Of a stretch of DNA of 64,000 bases, positions 21,808-33,189 are shown piece by piece. Positions within the stretch are counted from its first letter, which is position 1; every line of letters begins with the position of its first letter. A program made the translations under genes and the position numbers. This DNA is from Lentisphaeria bacterium (GTDB lineage: Bacteria > Verrucomicrobiota > Lentisphaeria > Victivallales > Victivallaceae): positions 1,798,001 through 1,862,000 of the forward strand of contig CP091727.1 in the NCBI GenBank assembly GCA_022009855.1, given 5' to 3'. Below the pieces are notes generated by a model. It had not been told where the DNA came from, did no database searches, and was given only the letters and a program-made list of their open reading frames with translations.

Positions 21808-21852
21808 TTGACATTTGCCCTCTTTTCTGGTATAATTAGGTAAGAGTTTACC
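21808..21852 (+). promoter_or_regulatory. Perfect-consensus promoter and operator of the GH130 operon
   Basis: TTGACA (21808-21813), 17 bases and TATAAT (21831-21836), then a perfect palindrome GGTAA-GAGT-TTACC (21839-21852) over the expected transcription start. Half-site and promoter resemble those around the LacI gene just upstream. Confidence 0.8.
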
Positions 21853-21895
21853 AAAAACAGAAAAACAGTTTTCTTAATTTAAGGGGACAACGCTC

Positions 21896-22845
21896 ATGGC
21901 ACACATGTTCCGGCGGCGGGTGGAGAATCCGATTCTGACCGTGGCGGATCTGCCGGAGGAGGCGGGGTACTATCTGCTGAATCCGGGGGCGGTGAAATAC
22001 GACGGGGAATATCTGCTGCTGGTGGATGTATTTCACCGGGAGGGGGAATTCTCTTCTGGATCGCCCGGAGCGCGGATGGAATCCATTTCCGTTTCGACGC
22101 AAAACCGCCGGCGTGGCCGGCGTGTCCGGACGGGTGGGAGGAGAACGGCTGTTACGACCCGCGGATCACCGGGATCGACGGGGAGTTCTTCATTCTCTAC
22201 GGCAGTCACAACAACGTGCTGGGGACGCGGCTGGGGATCGTGAAGACGAAGGATTTCGAGCACTTCGAACGGGTGTCGCTCGCGTCGGAGATCAACAACC
22301 GGAACGGGGCGCTGTTTCCGGAGAAGATCGGCGGACTTTACTGCCGGTTCGACCGGCCGTTCGGCGGGGACGAGCATTCGCCGTGCGACATGTGGCTCTC
22401 CTTCTCGCCCGACCTGGTGTTCTGGGGGAAGACGCGGCCGTCGTTGTCGGCGCGCCCCTCGCACTGGGATCAGCTCAAGGTGGGCGCCGGGGCGCCGCCG
22501 ATCCGGATCCGGGAGGGGTGGCTTGAAATCTACCACGGGGTGGCGCCGTCGTGCGACGGGTCGATCTACTCGCTGTTCGGGGCGATACTGGACTACCGGG
22601 AGCCGTGGAAGGTGATTGCGCGGGGAAAAGCGCCGCTGCTCTTCCCGGAAGCGCCCTACGAGCGGAGCGGGCGGGTGTCGAACGTGGTGTTCACCTGCAA
22701 TGCGCTGCTGGAGCCGGACGACACGCTGCGCATCTACTACGGGGCGGCGGACAACTGCGTCTGCTGTGCCCAGATGCCGCTTGCCGACGTGGTGGCGAAC
22801 TGCTTCGACGGCTATCACTACATGCTGAACAGCGGAACGGTGTGA
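21896..22845 (+). CDS. GH130-family beta-mannoside phosphorylase/hydrolase-like protein
   Basis: About 316 residues with a five-bladed propeller pattern of family GH130, which splits beta-1,2- or beta-1,4-mannosides by phosphorolysis or hydrolysis. Visible motifs: NPGAVKYDGEYLLLV, CYDPRITGIDGEFFILYGS, NRNGALFPEKIGG and LRIYYGAADNCVCCAQMPL. No signal peptide is seen, so it is probably cytoplasmic. One frameshift near 22046 (GAGGGGGAATTC, one G short, restoring GILFWIARSADGIHFRF). Phosphorylase and hydrolase members cannot be told apart here. First gene behind the GGTAA-type operator. Confidence 0.75.
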
Positions 22846-22930
22846 GAACGCGACAGTCGTCTGCTTCGCGAGGCACGGGGAGCAGATTGATTTGCGGGAG
22901 AAAATTAAAAGTGGACAAATTGGAGAAATC

Positions 22931-24083
22931 ATGAAAAAGAGGCCGCTTATTGCCACCTACTATTTCCCAAACTGGCACTGTGATCCGCGCATTGAAGCGC
23001 TGCATGGAAAAGGCTGGACTGAGTGGCGTGTCGCACAGCATGCCACTCCCCGCTTTCCCGGTCACATTCAACCCCGGGTTCCGCTGTGGGGGTACCAGGA
23101 CGAATCCCGTCCCGAGGTGATGGCGCAGAAGATTGCCGCGGCCAGAAATTACGGGGTAGATGCATTTATTTTCGACTGGTACTGTTTTAACGACGGCCCC
23201 TATCGGGAAAGAGCTTTGAATGAGGGATTTCTGGCGGCGCCGAATCGGCGGGAGATCCAGTTTGCCCTGATGTGGTGCAATCATAATCCGATCTACGCGC
23301 ATCCGGGGAGTTACTGGAAACCGGCGGAGAAAAACTGGGACGGCGAAACCATCTCTCCGGAAACTTTCCGCAAATGGTGCGATTACTACCTTGCGCACTA
23401 CTTCAATCAGCCAAACTATCTGCGAGTGGATGGAGGACTCTATTTCTCCATCTGGAATCCGGAGAAGATGGTTGACGGCTTCGGCGGGAAAACAGCCGCA
23501 GCGGCTCTGTTCCGGGAACTCCGCGACAAGGTGGCAAAAAGCCGGACTGGGCGAACTCAATCTGAATGCACGGGGCAGCTGGTGGGACCGTTCCCCCGGC
23601 TGGCTGGAGAGCGAAGAAAGGAAATTCAGAGAGTGCGGCTTCAACAGCTTCTCCGCATACCAGTGGAACGGCTTCGGCGAGGAGTTTCCCGCGATGGAGT
23701 ACCGGGTGTGGATGAGCCGGGGGCTGCCGGAACAGGAGGAAAACTGCCGGAGATTCACTCTGCCTTATTCCCCGATCGCCTGCGCAGGCTGGGATTCTTC
23801 GCCGCGCACCGTCCAGTCGGACATGTACGAACCGCGGGGGTATCCCTTCAGTCCCGTCGCGGTCAACAACACGCCGGAGTATTTCCAGCAGGCGCTGCAA
23901 TTCCTGAAGGAGCTGTACGACTCCGGAGTCTGCAAAAGCGAAATGATTGCCGTCCCCTGCTGGAACGAATGGACGGAAGGTTCCTACCTTGAGCCGGATA
24001 CACGATATGGATACGGTTATCTGCAGGCGATAAAAAATACCTTTGGAACAGAGAAAACCAGCAGGAAGGAGAGGTCGGAATGA
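22931..24083 (+). CDS. GH99-like / WbsX-type glycosidase-related protein
   Basis: About 384 residues resembling the GH99-like (WbsX) TIM-barrel family, found in polysaccharide clusters and related to endo-acting alpha-mannan enzymes. Typical segments: IATYYFPNWHCDPRIE, GWTEWRV, YGVDAFIFDWYCFNDG, AYQWNGFGEEF and the end CWNEWTEGSYLEPDTRYGYG. No secretion signal. GGAG lies 6 bases before the ATG. One frameshift near 23534 (GCAAAAAGCC, one A too many). The stop overlaps the next start as ATGA, so the next gene is translationally coupled. With GH130 beside it, a mannose-containing substrate is a reasonable guess. Confidence 0.75.
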
Positions 24084-26927
24084 GAATCCAGCGATTGCTG
24101 CTGTTGTTGCTGCTGCCGGCGCTGCCCGCGGTCGCAGCGGAGTATTCGGTCGGGGAAACCCGACTGGAATTCGAGGAAGGGCGGGGGGGCATTTCAGCTC
24201 ACGATTCCCGGCGCGCCCTCCTGTTTTTCCGGAGAACGGCTCTGGGACATCCGTTTTTTCGATGAAGAGGCCCGCAAGGCGAACACGCGGACCAGGGAGA
24301 TTTTCAATGTCGGATGCAACGAGCAGTTCGTGCAGAGCAAGGTTTTTCTGGACCGGCCGCGGGCGAAACTGCGGAAAACCGGATTCAACCGGGAAACCGG
24401 CGTGTTCACGGCGGAATACCGTCATCCGGACGCGATCGTAACACTGCAGATTCGCCTGATGCCGGAAGAAGCGACATTGAAGCTGATCGTGACCAATCAG
24501 AGCGACCTGCCGATTAATTCGATCTTTCCTGTTCCCGAACTGGCGTTTCGACTCAATGACCGGAAGTTGCTGCTGCCGGCGGGGCGTTTCCCGCATTCGA
24601 AGCGGAGGGATGCAATAATTGTTACTACTGGGGCAGCAGTGCCGCCTGGAACGGGTTCCTGCTGCCGGCGCCGGACGGAAAAGTCTTCGCCGTCGACTGC
24701 ATCCCGGCGCCGGATCATCGCTGTGACCCGACGATCAACCACATTGACGGTGATCGGGAGACCGGGAAAAAGCTCCGGTTTTCTCTCGAAACCATCTGTT
24801 ATCTCCGAAAAGGCGAAACCCGGGAGACTCCGGAAATCCGCCTGCGGAGTTTCAAAAATCTGCGCAGCTGGGCCGACCGTTACATCGCCGACTGCTTTCC
24901 GGAGGGCTTGAAAAAGCTTCAGGAGAAATATCCTGCCGACCTCTGGAATCGATTCCGGCAGGCAAGCTGGGCCGCCGGAGACGGCGCGATCACTCCGCTC
25001 CGGGAGAGCGTCGAACTGACGCCGGGCAGAATTCTGCTGCAGAACGGCAACTACATGCATCCGCTGAAGGGTTCGCCGCTGAAAGTTCAGCTCGACAGCT
25101 TTCCGAACCATTTCCCGGTCAACTCCTTTTTCGGAACGGATGCCGAATTCGAACAGTTGATCCGCAAAGTTGCCGACAACGGCGGCATTTATGTGCCGCG
25201 CACCAGTTTCTTCTACTGGGTGAAGGGATCTGATTTCGATCTGGAACATGGCGTCCGCAACTCGGCGATCGTCCGACCGGACGGTACTGCCTGCACAGCC
25301 CGCTGGGGGAATATGCCCGGGTACATTGTCTCCCCGTCCGATCCTGTCGCCTCAAAGAAGCGGAAGGAGTTCTTCGACCGGTTCAAACAGCTCGGCGCCG
25401 CCGGATATTTCACCAACGTCATCTGCGCGGTCAACGCCCACTCCATCCGCTACGACTTACACAAGGACGCCCCGGCGCCGGACCGGCTTTATGCGCAGAT
25501 TGAAAAAATGTTTCGTCAGTTCGGCACGGGAACTCCACTCTTCTGCGAGGGATTCGGCGGCATCTGGCTGCTTCCCCATCTGGCGGGAATCTGCTGGAAC
25601 ATGCATGACAACCGATACAGTCCGGATAACCTTCCCTCGTCGGCACGTTATCTTCTCTCCCCCCGGCTGAGCTGGAGTCCCGGTCTGATGCTCTCGCATG
25701 AGTATGTCGCAAATCTGCCGCACAACCTCAATACGAAGGATGCGACCAACACCATTACCCGTCTGACCCACTCTCTGGTGAACGGGTTCCTGTTGAAAGT
25801 CGGTCTACTGCCGAAGGAGAAGCTTTCGCGGCGGAGCGTTCTCTGGCTGAGAACCTGCGCGATCTTTTCTCAGGAGGTGACTTCGCGCCTCATCGGCAGA
25901 CGCCTCGCCGACTGGAAGGAAACCGGAGAAGTCGTCACCGCCGATTATTCCGGCAGTATCGTCACCGCAAACTTTTCCGATAAGGGGATCCCCTGGTCGG
26001 ACGGCAGAAATCGCGGCATCCTCGCCCCGGAAGGCTTCGGGTTCCGAAATGATGCGGAAGGCGTGACCGCCGGATATTTCTCGGAACTCAACGGGGTAAC
26101 ATTTACGTCCCCGGTGCTGTTGCTCGCCAGTCGGAAACCTTCCGGGAAACCCGGCTTTACGCTCCACTCGAAACGGAAGCGCTCCGGCTGGTCTGGAATG
26201 GGGCTCCGGTTGAAATTCCCGCATACCCCTCCCGGCTGGAACGCACCGTGCGCGGCGTCACACTTTCCGTGAATGGAAAATGCTACGCCGATCCGGAAGG
26301 AACCGCAGGCTACCTGCCGCCTGCACTCAATACCGGCCTGAAAACGGCTCCGGCAGCGCCACGAACGGGAACCGTTCCTCTGCTGATCGACTGGGACAGT
26401 TCGAAACCGCTGCCGCCGGAATTGAAGCTCTCCGCTCCTTCGACGGTAACTCCGGAGGGATTCATCTTGCAGGGAGAAACGGCACATTGACCTTCCGGGC
26501 ACCGGCCCCGTTTACCCGGCGTTTCCACGCGGAACTGATCGTGCGCTACGACCGCATGCCGGGCAACCCTGACTATTTCGGCGTCACCCCGTTCATGACG
26601 GCAAAGCTCCCCGCGGGAAGCTATTACTGGGATTCCCGTACTGTTGAGTTCGGCTACACACTTAAAGCGGATGCATTCTTTCTGGCAAATATCACCGGCA
26701 GTACCGGACACTTTTTCTGGACGGATATCCGGAACATCGCTCTGGAACCGGGGAAATATTACCATATTCTCCTTGTCGTCGACGGCGGGAAGCAGACATT
26801 CTCCGTCAACGGAATAAAACGGACCATTCCCTTTTCGGGAACGATGCGTCCGACGCCGTTGGAATGGCAGATCGGAAGCGCTTATGATCCCATGACGATC
26901 TCTTTGATTCGTTTCGGTGGTGAATAA
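24080..26927 (+). CDS. Large secreted glycosidase-like protein, family unassigned
   Basis: About 948 residues with signal peptide LLLLLLLPALPAVAA. An N-terminal beta-sandwich (about 1-270) resembles a galactose-mutarotase-type accessory domain, the middle (about 290-680; GGIYVPRTSFFYWVKGSDFD, then NAHSIRYDLHKDAPAPDRLY, then LFCEGFGG) looks like a TIM barrel related to GH101-like/DUF6259 proteins, and the last 150 residues (FWTDIRNIALEPGKYYHIL) look like a LamG/concanavalin-type carbohydrate-binding domain. Catalytic residues cannot be assigned. Frameshifts lie near 24190 (G7), 24606, 26125 and 26470. Start overlaps the preceding stop (ATGA). It is the only clearly exported enzyme candidate of this operon. 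The family match is from memory, not a search. Confidence 0.6.
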
Positions 26928-26948
26928 ACAATAACAGGGGGAGTTACC

Positions 26949-27687
26949 ATGAATCGCAAAAAATTTTACTCTTATCGAACTCCTGATTGTCGTAGCCATC
27001 ATCGCAATTCTGGCGGGACTGCTGCTGCCGGCGTTGAACAGTTCGCGCAACCGGGCAAAAACCATCCGTTGCGTCTCCAATCTGAAGCAGTGTGGACTCG
27101 GACTCATCCAGTATGCCAACGACTTCAATCAGAAGGTTGTCCTGTCTTGGTATCCGTTGAGCTGGGGGTATTTTCTTCTGAAGGAATCCGGCGGTTATTA
27201 TGCTCGGGTTTACACCCCGAAATATACTTCGCTCGAAGTTATGCGCTGCCCTTCCGCGCCTCCGGCACCGATGACGGGGACCCGGGATGAAGTGCTGATG
27301 AAGACCTATGGGGGTAATATTTCGTGGCCCAACGGAGTTACAGAATATTGCCGGGTTCCGTATGAGGGAGATTATTACCGGTTCAGTGCCTTTGACCTGC
27401 CCCGGGTGGCACTGGCGGAACGTAAAAGCGGCAAAAGCATTTTTCTTTTGACTGAGGCGTGTCAGAAGGTGACAGGCGCCTCCGGTCCCCTGCCGCAATC
27501 TCACTGGTGCAACACTGCGGGAAGCAGTGCGTACAAAGTTAATCTGCTTCACAGCGGGAGAATCGCCAACGTCCTGCGCGCTGACGGTCGAGTGGAGTCG
27601 GTGGACCGTTACTCTCTCAAAGGCGATTTCGGCTTTGAAAACGGGTTTATCGACAGTTCCATTCTGCTGGATACCGGCGTATGGTGA
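26949..27687 (+). CDS. Pseudopilin-like secreted protein 3
   Basis: About 245 residues, last gene of the LacI-GH130-GH99 operon, 21 bases after the preceding stop. Leader MNRKKFTLIELLIVVAII continues into AILAGLLLPALNSSRNRAKT; the C-terminal part has HSGRIANVLRADGRVESV, the His...DG motif. A single frameshift near 26967 (AAATTTTACTC, one T too many) breaks the leader after codon 6. RBS GGGGGAG. Unlike the other three pseudopilins it follows the enzymes rather than the regulator, but it is still one per cassette. Confidence 0.75.
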
Positions 27688-27717
27688 GAAACGTTCCCGT
27701 CTGATCGAGTCCCGGCA

Positions 27718-27751
27718 CTCCGGCGGGCGGCATACAGGCCGCCCGCCGGAG
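27718..27751. terminator. Strong hairpin between convergent genes
   Basis: A perfect 14-bp stem (CTCCGGCGGGCGGC and its complement) with a 6-base loop lies between the pseudopilin and the convergent GH42 gene. There is no T tract, so it may act with Rho or simply as a bidirectional stop. Confidence 0.7.
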
Positions 27752-27762
27752 CGTTCAGAAAC

Positions 27763-29788
27763 TTACTTCTTCAGAATCTCCGAGCCGAAGGGCGGCAGCG
27801 TGAGTGCGCCGCTGCAGCAGGAACCATTCGCAAGCACGGTGAAGTTTCCTGCCGGCAGCCGGACCTGACGCTCCTCCGCCGTGTAGTTGAAGAGAAAGAG
27901 AAACTCCTCCTCCCCCTTGCGGCGCACCGAGGCGCTGATCCCCGGATTCTCCGCCGGAATGACCGGCGCCAGCCCGGCTTCCAACGCCAGTTTCCCGAGA
28001 AACTCCGAGAGGAATTCCTCCCCGGTCCGCCCGGCAAGGTAGTACGCCTTCCCCGCGCCGAACCGGTTGACCGTGATCGCCGGCATCCCCTCGTAAAGCG
28101 GATCACTGGTGAACTCCGCCAGCGCTTCCGCGCCGCGCAGATGAATCCGTTCGGCGTAGTCCACCACCTCGATCTCGCGCCCCTCGTACCGGAGCCACTG
28201 GCGGTCGAATGCCGGAATCCCGCCCGGCTCCTCATTCCAGATGCCGAAGAGCTCCATCAATCCATCGCCCGGCCAGCCTCCGAGGAAGCAGTTCGTGTTT
28301 TCATCCTCATAGCCGGAGAGATAGCTCATCACCAGCGTGCCGCCCGCCGCCACAAATGCCTTCAACCGTTCCGCCACGCCCGGCTTGAGCATGATCAGCA
28401 TCGGACAGATCAGCAGACGGTATTTCGAGAAGTCCGACAGCGATTCGATCACATCCAGCGGGAAGTTGCGCGTCCAGAGCGCACGGTAGAAGGTCTGGAC
28501 CGTCTCGCAATATTTTTTCTGATCCTCCTTGCCCGGTCCCTGGTCGAACTGATGCGCCCAGTAACACTCCCAGTCCCAGATCACCGCCGCCTGCACCGGC
28601 GTGGCGCTGCCGCAGATGTCATGACACTTCCGGTAGAGTGCGCCCAGTTCCGCGACGTCACGGAAGACCCGCGTCTCCCCCCGTTCCGACATGATCGACT
28701 ACTGCTCCGTGGAACTTCTCCAGATTGCCGCGGCTCTTCCGCCACTGGAAGTAGAGGGTGCCGTCGGCACCGTGACCGATCGCGCAGAGCTCTTCGAGCT
28801 TGTGCTGGTTCGGCCGCTTCAATCGGTGGCCCGGCTGCCAGTTGGTTGCACTCGGCGCCGACTCCATGACCAGGAACGGCTTGCCGTTCTTCATCGCACG
28901 GTGCATGTCGTGACGCATCGCGCACTCCGAGAGGATGCGCCGCACATCCGGATCGATTCCCCAGCCGGGATAGACGTCGTCGGAGATGAAATCACACACC
29001 TCGGCCACTTTCCAGTAGTCCAGCCCGTCGTAGAAGCCCATCATGTTGGTCGTCACCGGAATCTCGGGCGTGTAAACGCGCAGCGCATCCGCTTCGAACT
29101 TCATGAAGTCACAGCACTGGAAGGTGGCGAACCGCTTCCAGTCGAGCGAATTGCCTTCGGAACCGCCCCACGGGGTGATCTCCGACCAGTCGGTGTGGAG
29201 GTGACTCCAGAAGGTGTTCCACCACGCGCGGTTCAGATTCTCCAGTGTCCCGTACCGTTCCCGGAGCCAGACGCGGAAACGCTCCTGGCAGAGTTTGCAG
29301 AAGCATTTGCCGTTGTATTCGTTCGAGATGTGCCAGACGGAGAGCGCCGGATGATGCGCGTACCGCTCCGCCAGCTTCGAATTGATCTCGCGCACCTTTT
29401 CGCGGTAGACCGGCGAACTCCAGCAGTGGTTGTGGCGGTCGGCATATGGCTGGCGCAGTCCGTGCTCATTGACCCGGCAGACCTCCGGATACGCAGTCGC
29501 AAGCCAGGCGGGCTTCGCCCCGCTCGGCGTCGCAAGAATCACGTGGAAGTGGTGTTCGGCCATGCGGTCCATGATCCGGTCGAGCCAGTCGAAACGGTAC
29601 TCGCCGGGGGCCGGTTCGAGCATGGTCCAGCTGAAGATGCCGACCGAGAAGGTGTTGCAGCCGGATTTCTCCATGAGTTCGAAGTCGCGGTCGATGATCT
29701 CCGGGGTTTCGAGCCACTGATCCGGATTGTAGTCGCCGCCGTGCAGGATCTCCGCCGCATTGCGGATGATCGGACCGTAAGTTTCCAT
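27763..29788 (-). CDS. GH42 beta-galactosidase
   Basis: About 675 residues, the usual GH42 length, acting in the cytoplasm on galactosides taken up by the divergent symporter. Domain A barrel: ILHGGDYNPDQWLE, then NTFSVGIFSWTMLEPAPGEY, WHISNEYNG with the acid/base Glu, and FLVMESAPSATNW with the nucleophile Glu. The Cys-rich CFCKLC segment matches the zinc site of the family. Domains B (Rossmann-like, DVIESLSDFSKYRLLICPM) and C (LFNYTAEERQVRLP) complete it. One frameshift near 28684 (C6 on the plus strand, one base too many). GGGAG lies 7 bases before the ATG. Confidence 0.9.
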
Positions 29789-29826
29789 CGTTTTTCTCCC
29801 GATTGCCGGTTTTGAATGTGTTTGAG

Positions 29827-29961
29827 GGGAAACGTATCACGTTCCGCATAAAAAACAATATTCTTTCTGGGAAAAACTTTTGTGTTTTCCGGGAAACCTT
29901 TGCGGGAAACTCCCGGCGGGAAATTTTTCCGTTTGATTTTCCGCCTCCTTCATGCTATTGT
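29827..29961 (+). promoter_or_regulatory. Divergent control region GH42 / sugar symporter
   Basis: Contains a near-palindrome GGAAACGT-ATC-ACGTTCC (29828-29845), five GGGAAA repeats starting at 29827, 29869, 29891, 29904 and 29918, and a plausible symporter promoter TTGATT-N17-TATTGT (29933-29961). No regulator gene is adjacent, so control may come from elsewhere. Confidence 0.35.
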
Positions 29962-29993
29962 TATCCGGCAAAACTTTTCGGGGAATCCATATC

Positions 29994-31478
29994 ATGCAGC
30001 GTTTAACCTGGCCATCCAGAATTTCCTATGGAATCGGCGCGTTCGGCAAGGATCTCGTTTACGCCATTGTCGCCACCTTCTACATGTTCTACCTCACCGA
30101 CATCTGCAAAATCAGCCCGATTTTCGTCGGCAATCTCTTTCTTGTGGCGCGCATTTTCGACGCCGTCAACGATCCGATCATGGGGTTGATCGTGGACAAC
30201 ACCCACACCCGCTGGGGAAGTTCCGGCCGTGGATCCTCCTCGGAACGCTGCTCAACGCCATCGTGCTCTTCTTCCTCTTCTTCAACCCCGGGCTCGACGC
30301 CGGGCAGCAGCTCGCCTACATCGCCGTCACCTACATCCTCTGGGGCGTCACCTACACGCTGATGGACATTCCTTACTGGTCGATGGTTCCGGCGCTGACC
30401 GACGACGAGAAGGAGCGCGACACCATCTCGGTCATTCCCCGCATCTTCGCCAGCGCGGCGTGGATGCTCATCGGCTACCTCGGACTGCCGCTGGTGAAAC
30501 TGCTCGGCGCCGGCAGCCAGCCGCTCGGCTTCACCCGGCTCGGCGCCATCATCGCCGGAATCTTCTTCCTCTGTTTGCTGGTCACCTTCTTCTTCGTTCG
30601 GGAACAGGTCTCCCCCGGCAGGTGAAGCGGGAGCACACCTCGGTCAGGGAGATGCTCCGCATTCTGGGGAAAAACGATCAGGTGATCGTCGTGCTGGTGC
30701 TCGCGTTGCTCTTCAACCTCTCCTTCCAGCTTTCCAACGGATTTGCGGTGTTCTACTTCAAGTACGCCATCGGCGTGCAGGATCTGGTCTCCTGCTATCT
30801 GCTGGCGGCCGGGCTCGCCCAGCTGGCCGGACTCTTCGGCTACCCCTTCTTCGCCGCGAAATTCGGCCGGAAAACGGTGTTCGCCGCCTCCGGCATCCTC
30901 CCGGTGGCGGGGTTCCTCGTGCTGCTGCTCGCGTGCTTCCCGGCGGAGGAGACGCTGCGCTGGTGGAGCATCTTCCTCACCGGCGCGGTGATCAACCTCG
31001 GCATCGGCTTCTCGCTCGGAATCCTCACGGTGATGCTCGCCGACGTGGTCGATTACGGGGAATTCAAGCTCGGCACCCGCAATGAAAGCATCCTCTTCTC
31101 GACCCAGACCTTCGTGGTGAAGCTCGCCGGAGCGCTGAGCGGTTTCATCTCCGGCGCCGGACTCTCCTGCATCGGCTTCGTCGCCGACGCGGTTCAGCCG
31201 CCGGCGGCGGTGCTGGGGATCCGGATCATCATGGGGGAATTCCGATTCTCTTCTCGGTGATCTATCTTCTGATCTACTGGAGGTTCTACCGGCTGAACGG
31301 CAGTTACCTGCAGGAGGTTCGCCGGATGCCCTTTTCCCGGGGAATATCGGCCAACGGAAATCGGCGGAACTGCAGTTCGACACCCTGGAGTGGATTGCCG
31401 GAAGTTCTCCTCACCGGATCTTTTCCCTGCGGGGAGCATCGTATCACAATGTCTTTGTGGAAAGTGCCGGAGAGCTGA
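29994..31478 (+). CDS. GPH-family sugar:cation symporter (MFS)
   Basis: About 450 residues of 12-helix glycoside-pentoside-hexuronide symporter. It opens with ISYGIGAFGKDLVYAIVATF and has RIFDAVNDPIMGLIVDNTHTRWG, the cytoplasmic-loop motif of the family, then DIPYWSMVPALTDDEKERD and DVVDYGEFKLGTRNES, both diagnostic. It likely imports the galactoside or oligosaccharide cut by the divergent GH42. Frameshifts near 30222 (TGGGGAAG, one G short), 30615 (TCCCCCGG, one C short) and 31233 (GGGGGAATTCC, one G short). The final frame runs to 31478, but the natural end is probably near 31330, where the next gene appears to start. Confidence 0.8.
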
Positions 31479-31736
31479 ATTTTGTGGTGGAAGCCTGGAG
31501 GAACTGCCGGAAAAAACAGAACTCTCCGTTGATGGCTGTCTGCTTTCCGGAAAACTGCCGGGAGTGCGGTTGAACGGATTCGTGTTTTCCGAAACCTGCG
31601 GACTCGGCGGCCTGCGATTGAAAAATGTTGCTTTGGTGGAGAAGGACGGATATCGTCGTCTTCGCGACTTGTCGCGAAAAGAATTCCGCATGGGGAAGAT
31701 TTCTTTGAACTTCGCTCTTTTTTCGAGGAGGAATGA
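31325..31736 (+). CDS. Unknown protein between symporter and GH28-like gene (frameshifted)
   Basis: A start at 31325 has AGGAGG 7-8 bases upstream. Following the most protein-like frame across about three single-base shifts (near 31344, 31487 and 31655) gives some 135 residues, including LEWIAGSSPHRIFSLRGASY, LPGVRLNGFVFSETCGLGGL and a charged end DFFELRSFFEEE whose stop overlaps the next ATG. I do not recognise the family. No signal peptide is visible. It could also be an extension of the symporter frame. The boundaries are a reconstruction. Confidence 0.35.
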
Positions 31737-33153
31737 TGTCTCTGAATTTTTCATCTCAGATTGCAGGGCTGCCACCCGCGCTCTTCCGGGCGGAAATCCG
31801 TCCTGCGGGGGAGATCATTTACCACCCGCTGGCGGCGGTGGATATGGCTTCGCGAGAGCTGAAGTTCCATCCGAACGGCGGATGCGAAGGCTGGGTCATG
31901 GCCGAAGGCGATTGTGCGGCGGATTTTCGCTTCCAGCTGCCGTTTCCGGTGGAAGAAGCGATTTTTCGTCCTTCTCTGCGGCAGCAGACCGTGCTTCAGC
32001 TACAGAAAACACGGTGGAATTGACACTGATCCCGGGGCAGTACGGGATGCTGGAAATCAATTTGCATAGCAACCGCTCTCCCGGGTGCTGCATCGCCGTT
32101 TTCTTCGATGCTCCTCTTCCTCCGCCTACGGGGCGAACCCCCCTTTTCATCCCGGCCGGATTTCATCTTCCCGGCGAGTTGCATTGCTGTCCCGGAGAAT
32201 ATCTGCATCTGCTGCCGGGTATTCATGAAATCGAGGGGGGGACGTATTCTGCCGCAATCCGGCGATTCAATCTACCTGGAGCCCGGCGCGATAATCCGGG
32301 CTGGAGTTGCTGCGGAGGAGTGCAGAGATCTCGCCATTTCCGGACATGGGATCTTTGACGGCTCCTTCATGCCGCGGACCGTGGAAGAAAACTGGCAGGG
32401 AAGGGCGGATGACAGTTTCATTCATTTCTACAAGGGAGAGAACATTCTGCTCCAGGGGCATTGTTTTACAATCCTCCTTACTGGATCATTGTACCGGAGG
32501 GAACGCGGCATTGTACCATTCGTGACTGCAAAACTATTGCTTGGACCTGTAACAGTGATGCTGTTCAACCCAGATCCTGTCACAATCTTCAGGTAACACA
32601 TTGTTTCTTCAAATGTGACGATGACGGCGTTGCCGTTAAAACCCGCTCTTCGCTGGGAAAAGACTCCCGCAATCTGGAATTCCGCGAAATCATCTTCTGC
32701 AATGAAGCAGCCAGCTGTATGGAGATAGGTCATTCTTCACAGGGAGATCTGCTGGAAAACGTTCTTTTTCGAGATATTGAGTGTATCCGCAGTTTCTGGG
32801 GATATTGTCACATCTTTCTAGTTGATCATTCGATCATTCGGAATATAAAATATGAAAATATATTTATAGAAAATAACTTACGAAGAATTCCGGAAATTTC
32901 TTTTTCTATCGCGGCAAGCGAATATGCTTCGGATGGAGAGTTCGGACGAATTGACGGCATAACCATCAGCAATCTCCATGTGGAAGATCAGTTCCGGGGA
33001 ATTTTTCTGCGCGGGGCAGATGCCTCTCACGGAATCACCGGCCTCCGGATAAAAGAGATTGTAGTTCACTCTTCAGAAAGCATCCATACACTGACCAGTC
33101 TGGATGGAATTCCCATCGATATGCGTTACGCGGATTCTCCGGAATACGTTTGA
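31736..33153 (+). CDS. GH28-like right-handed beta-helix glycosidase
   Basis: About 470 residues: an N-terminal beta-sandwich (to about 170) and a beta-helix beginning GDSIYLEPGAIIRAGV, with LAISGHGIFDGS, then CNSDAVQPRSCHNLQVTHCF and KCDDDGVAVKT, close to the NxD...DD arrangement of the GH28/GH49 polygalacturonase-dextranase clan, whose three Asp residues catalyse inverting hydrolysis. No signal peptide is evident, so it may be cytoplasmic. Frameshifts near 31995, 32235 (G7) and 32462. The ATG at 31736 has AGGAGG 4 bases upstream; another ATG at 31733 touches it. From about 32.5 kb the base composition is visibly AT-richer than its neighbours. Confidence 0.65.
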
Positions 33154-33189
33154 ACAATCCACCTCCTCCTCTGCGAACAAGAGAAACGC

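Noticed and set aside
31325..31478. Long C-terminal extension of the GPH symporter
   Set aside because: The extra 50 codons look unlike family C-termini and overlap a start codon with a good AGGAGG site; more likely the symporter stop is masked by an indel.
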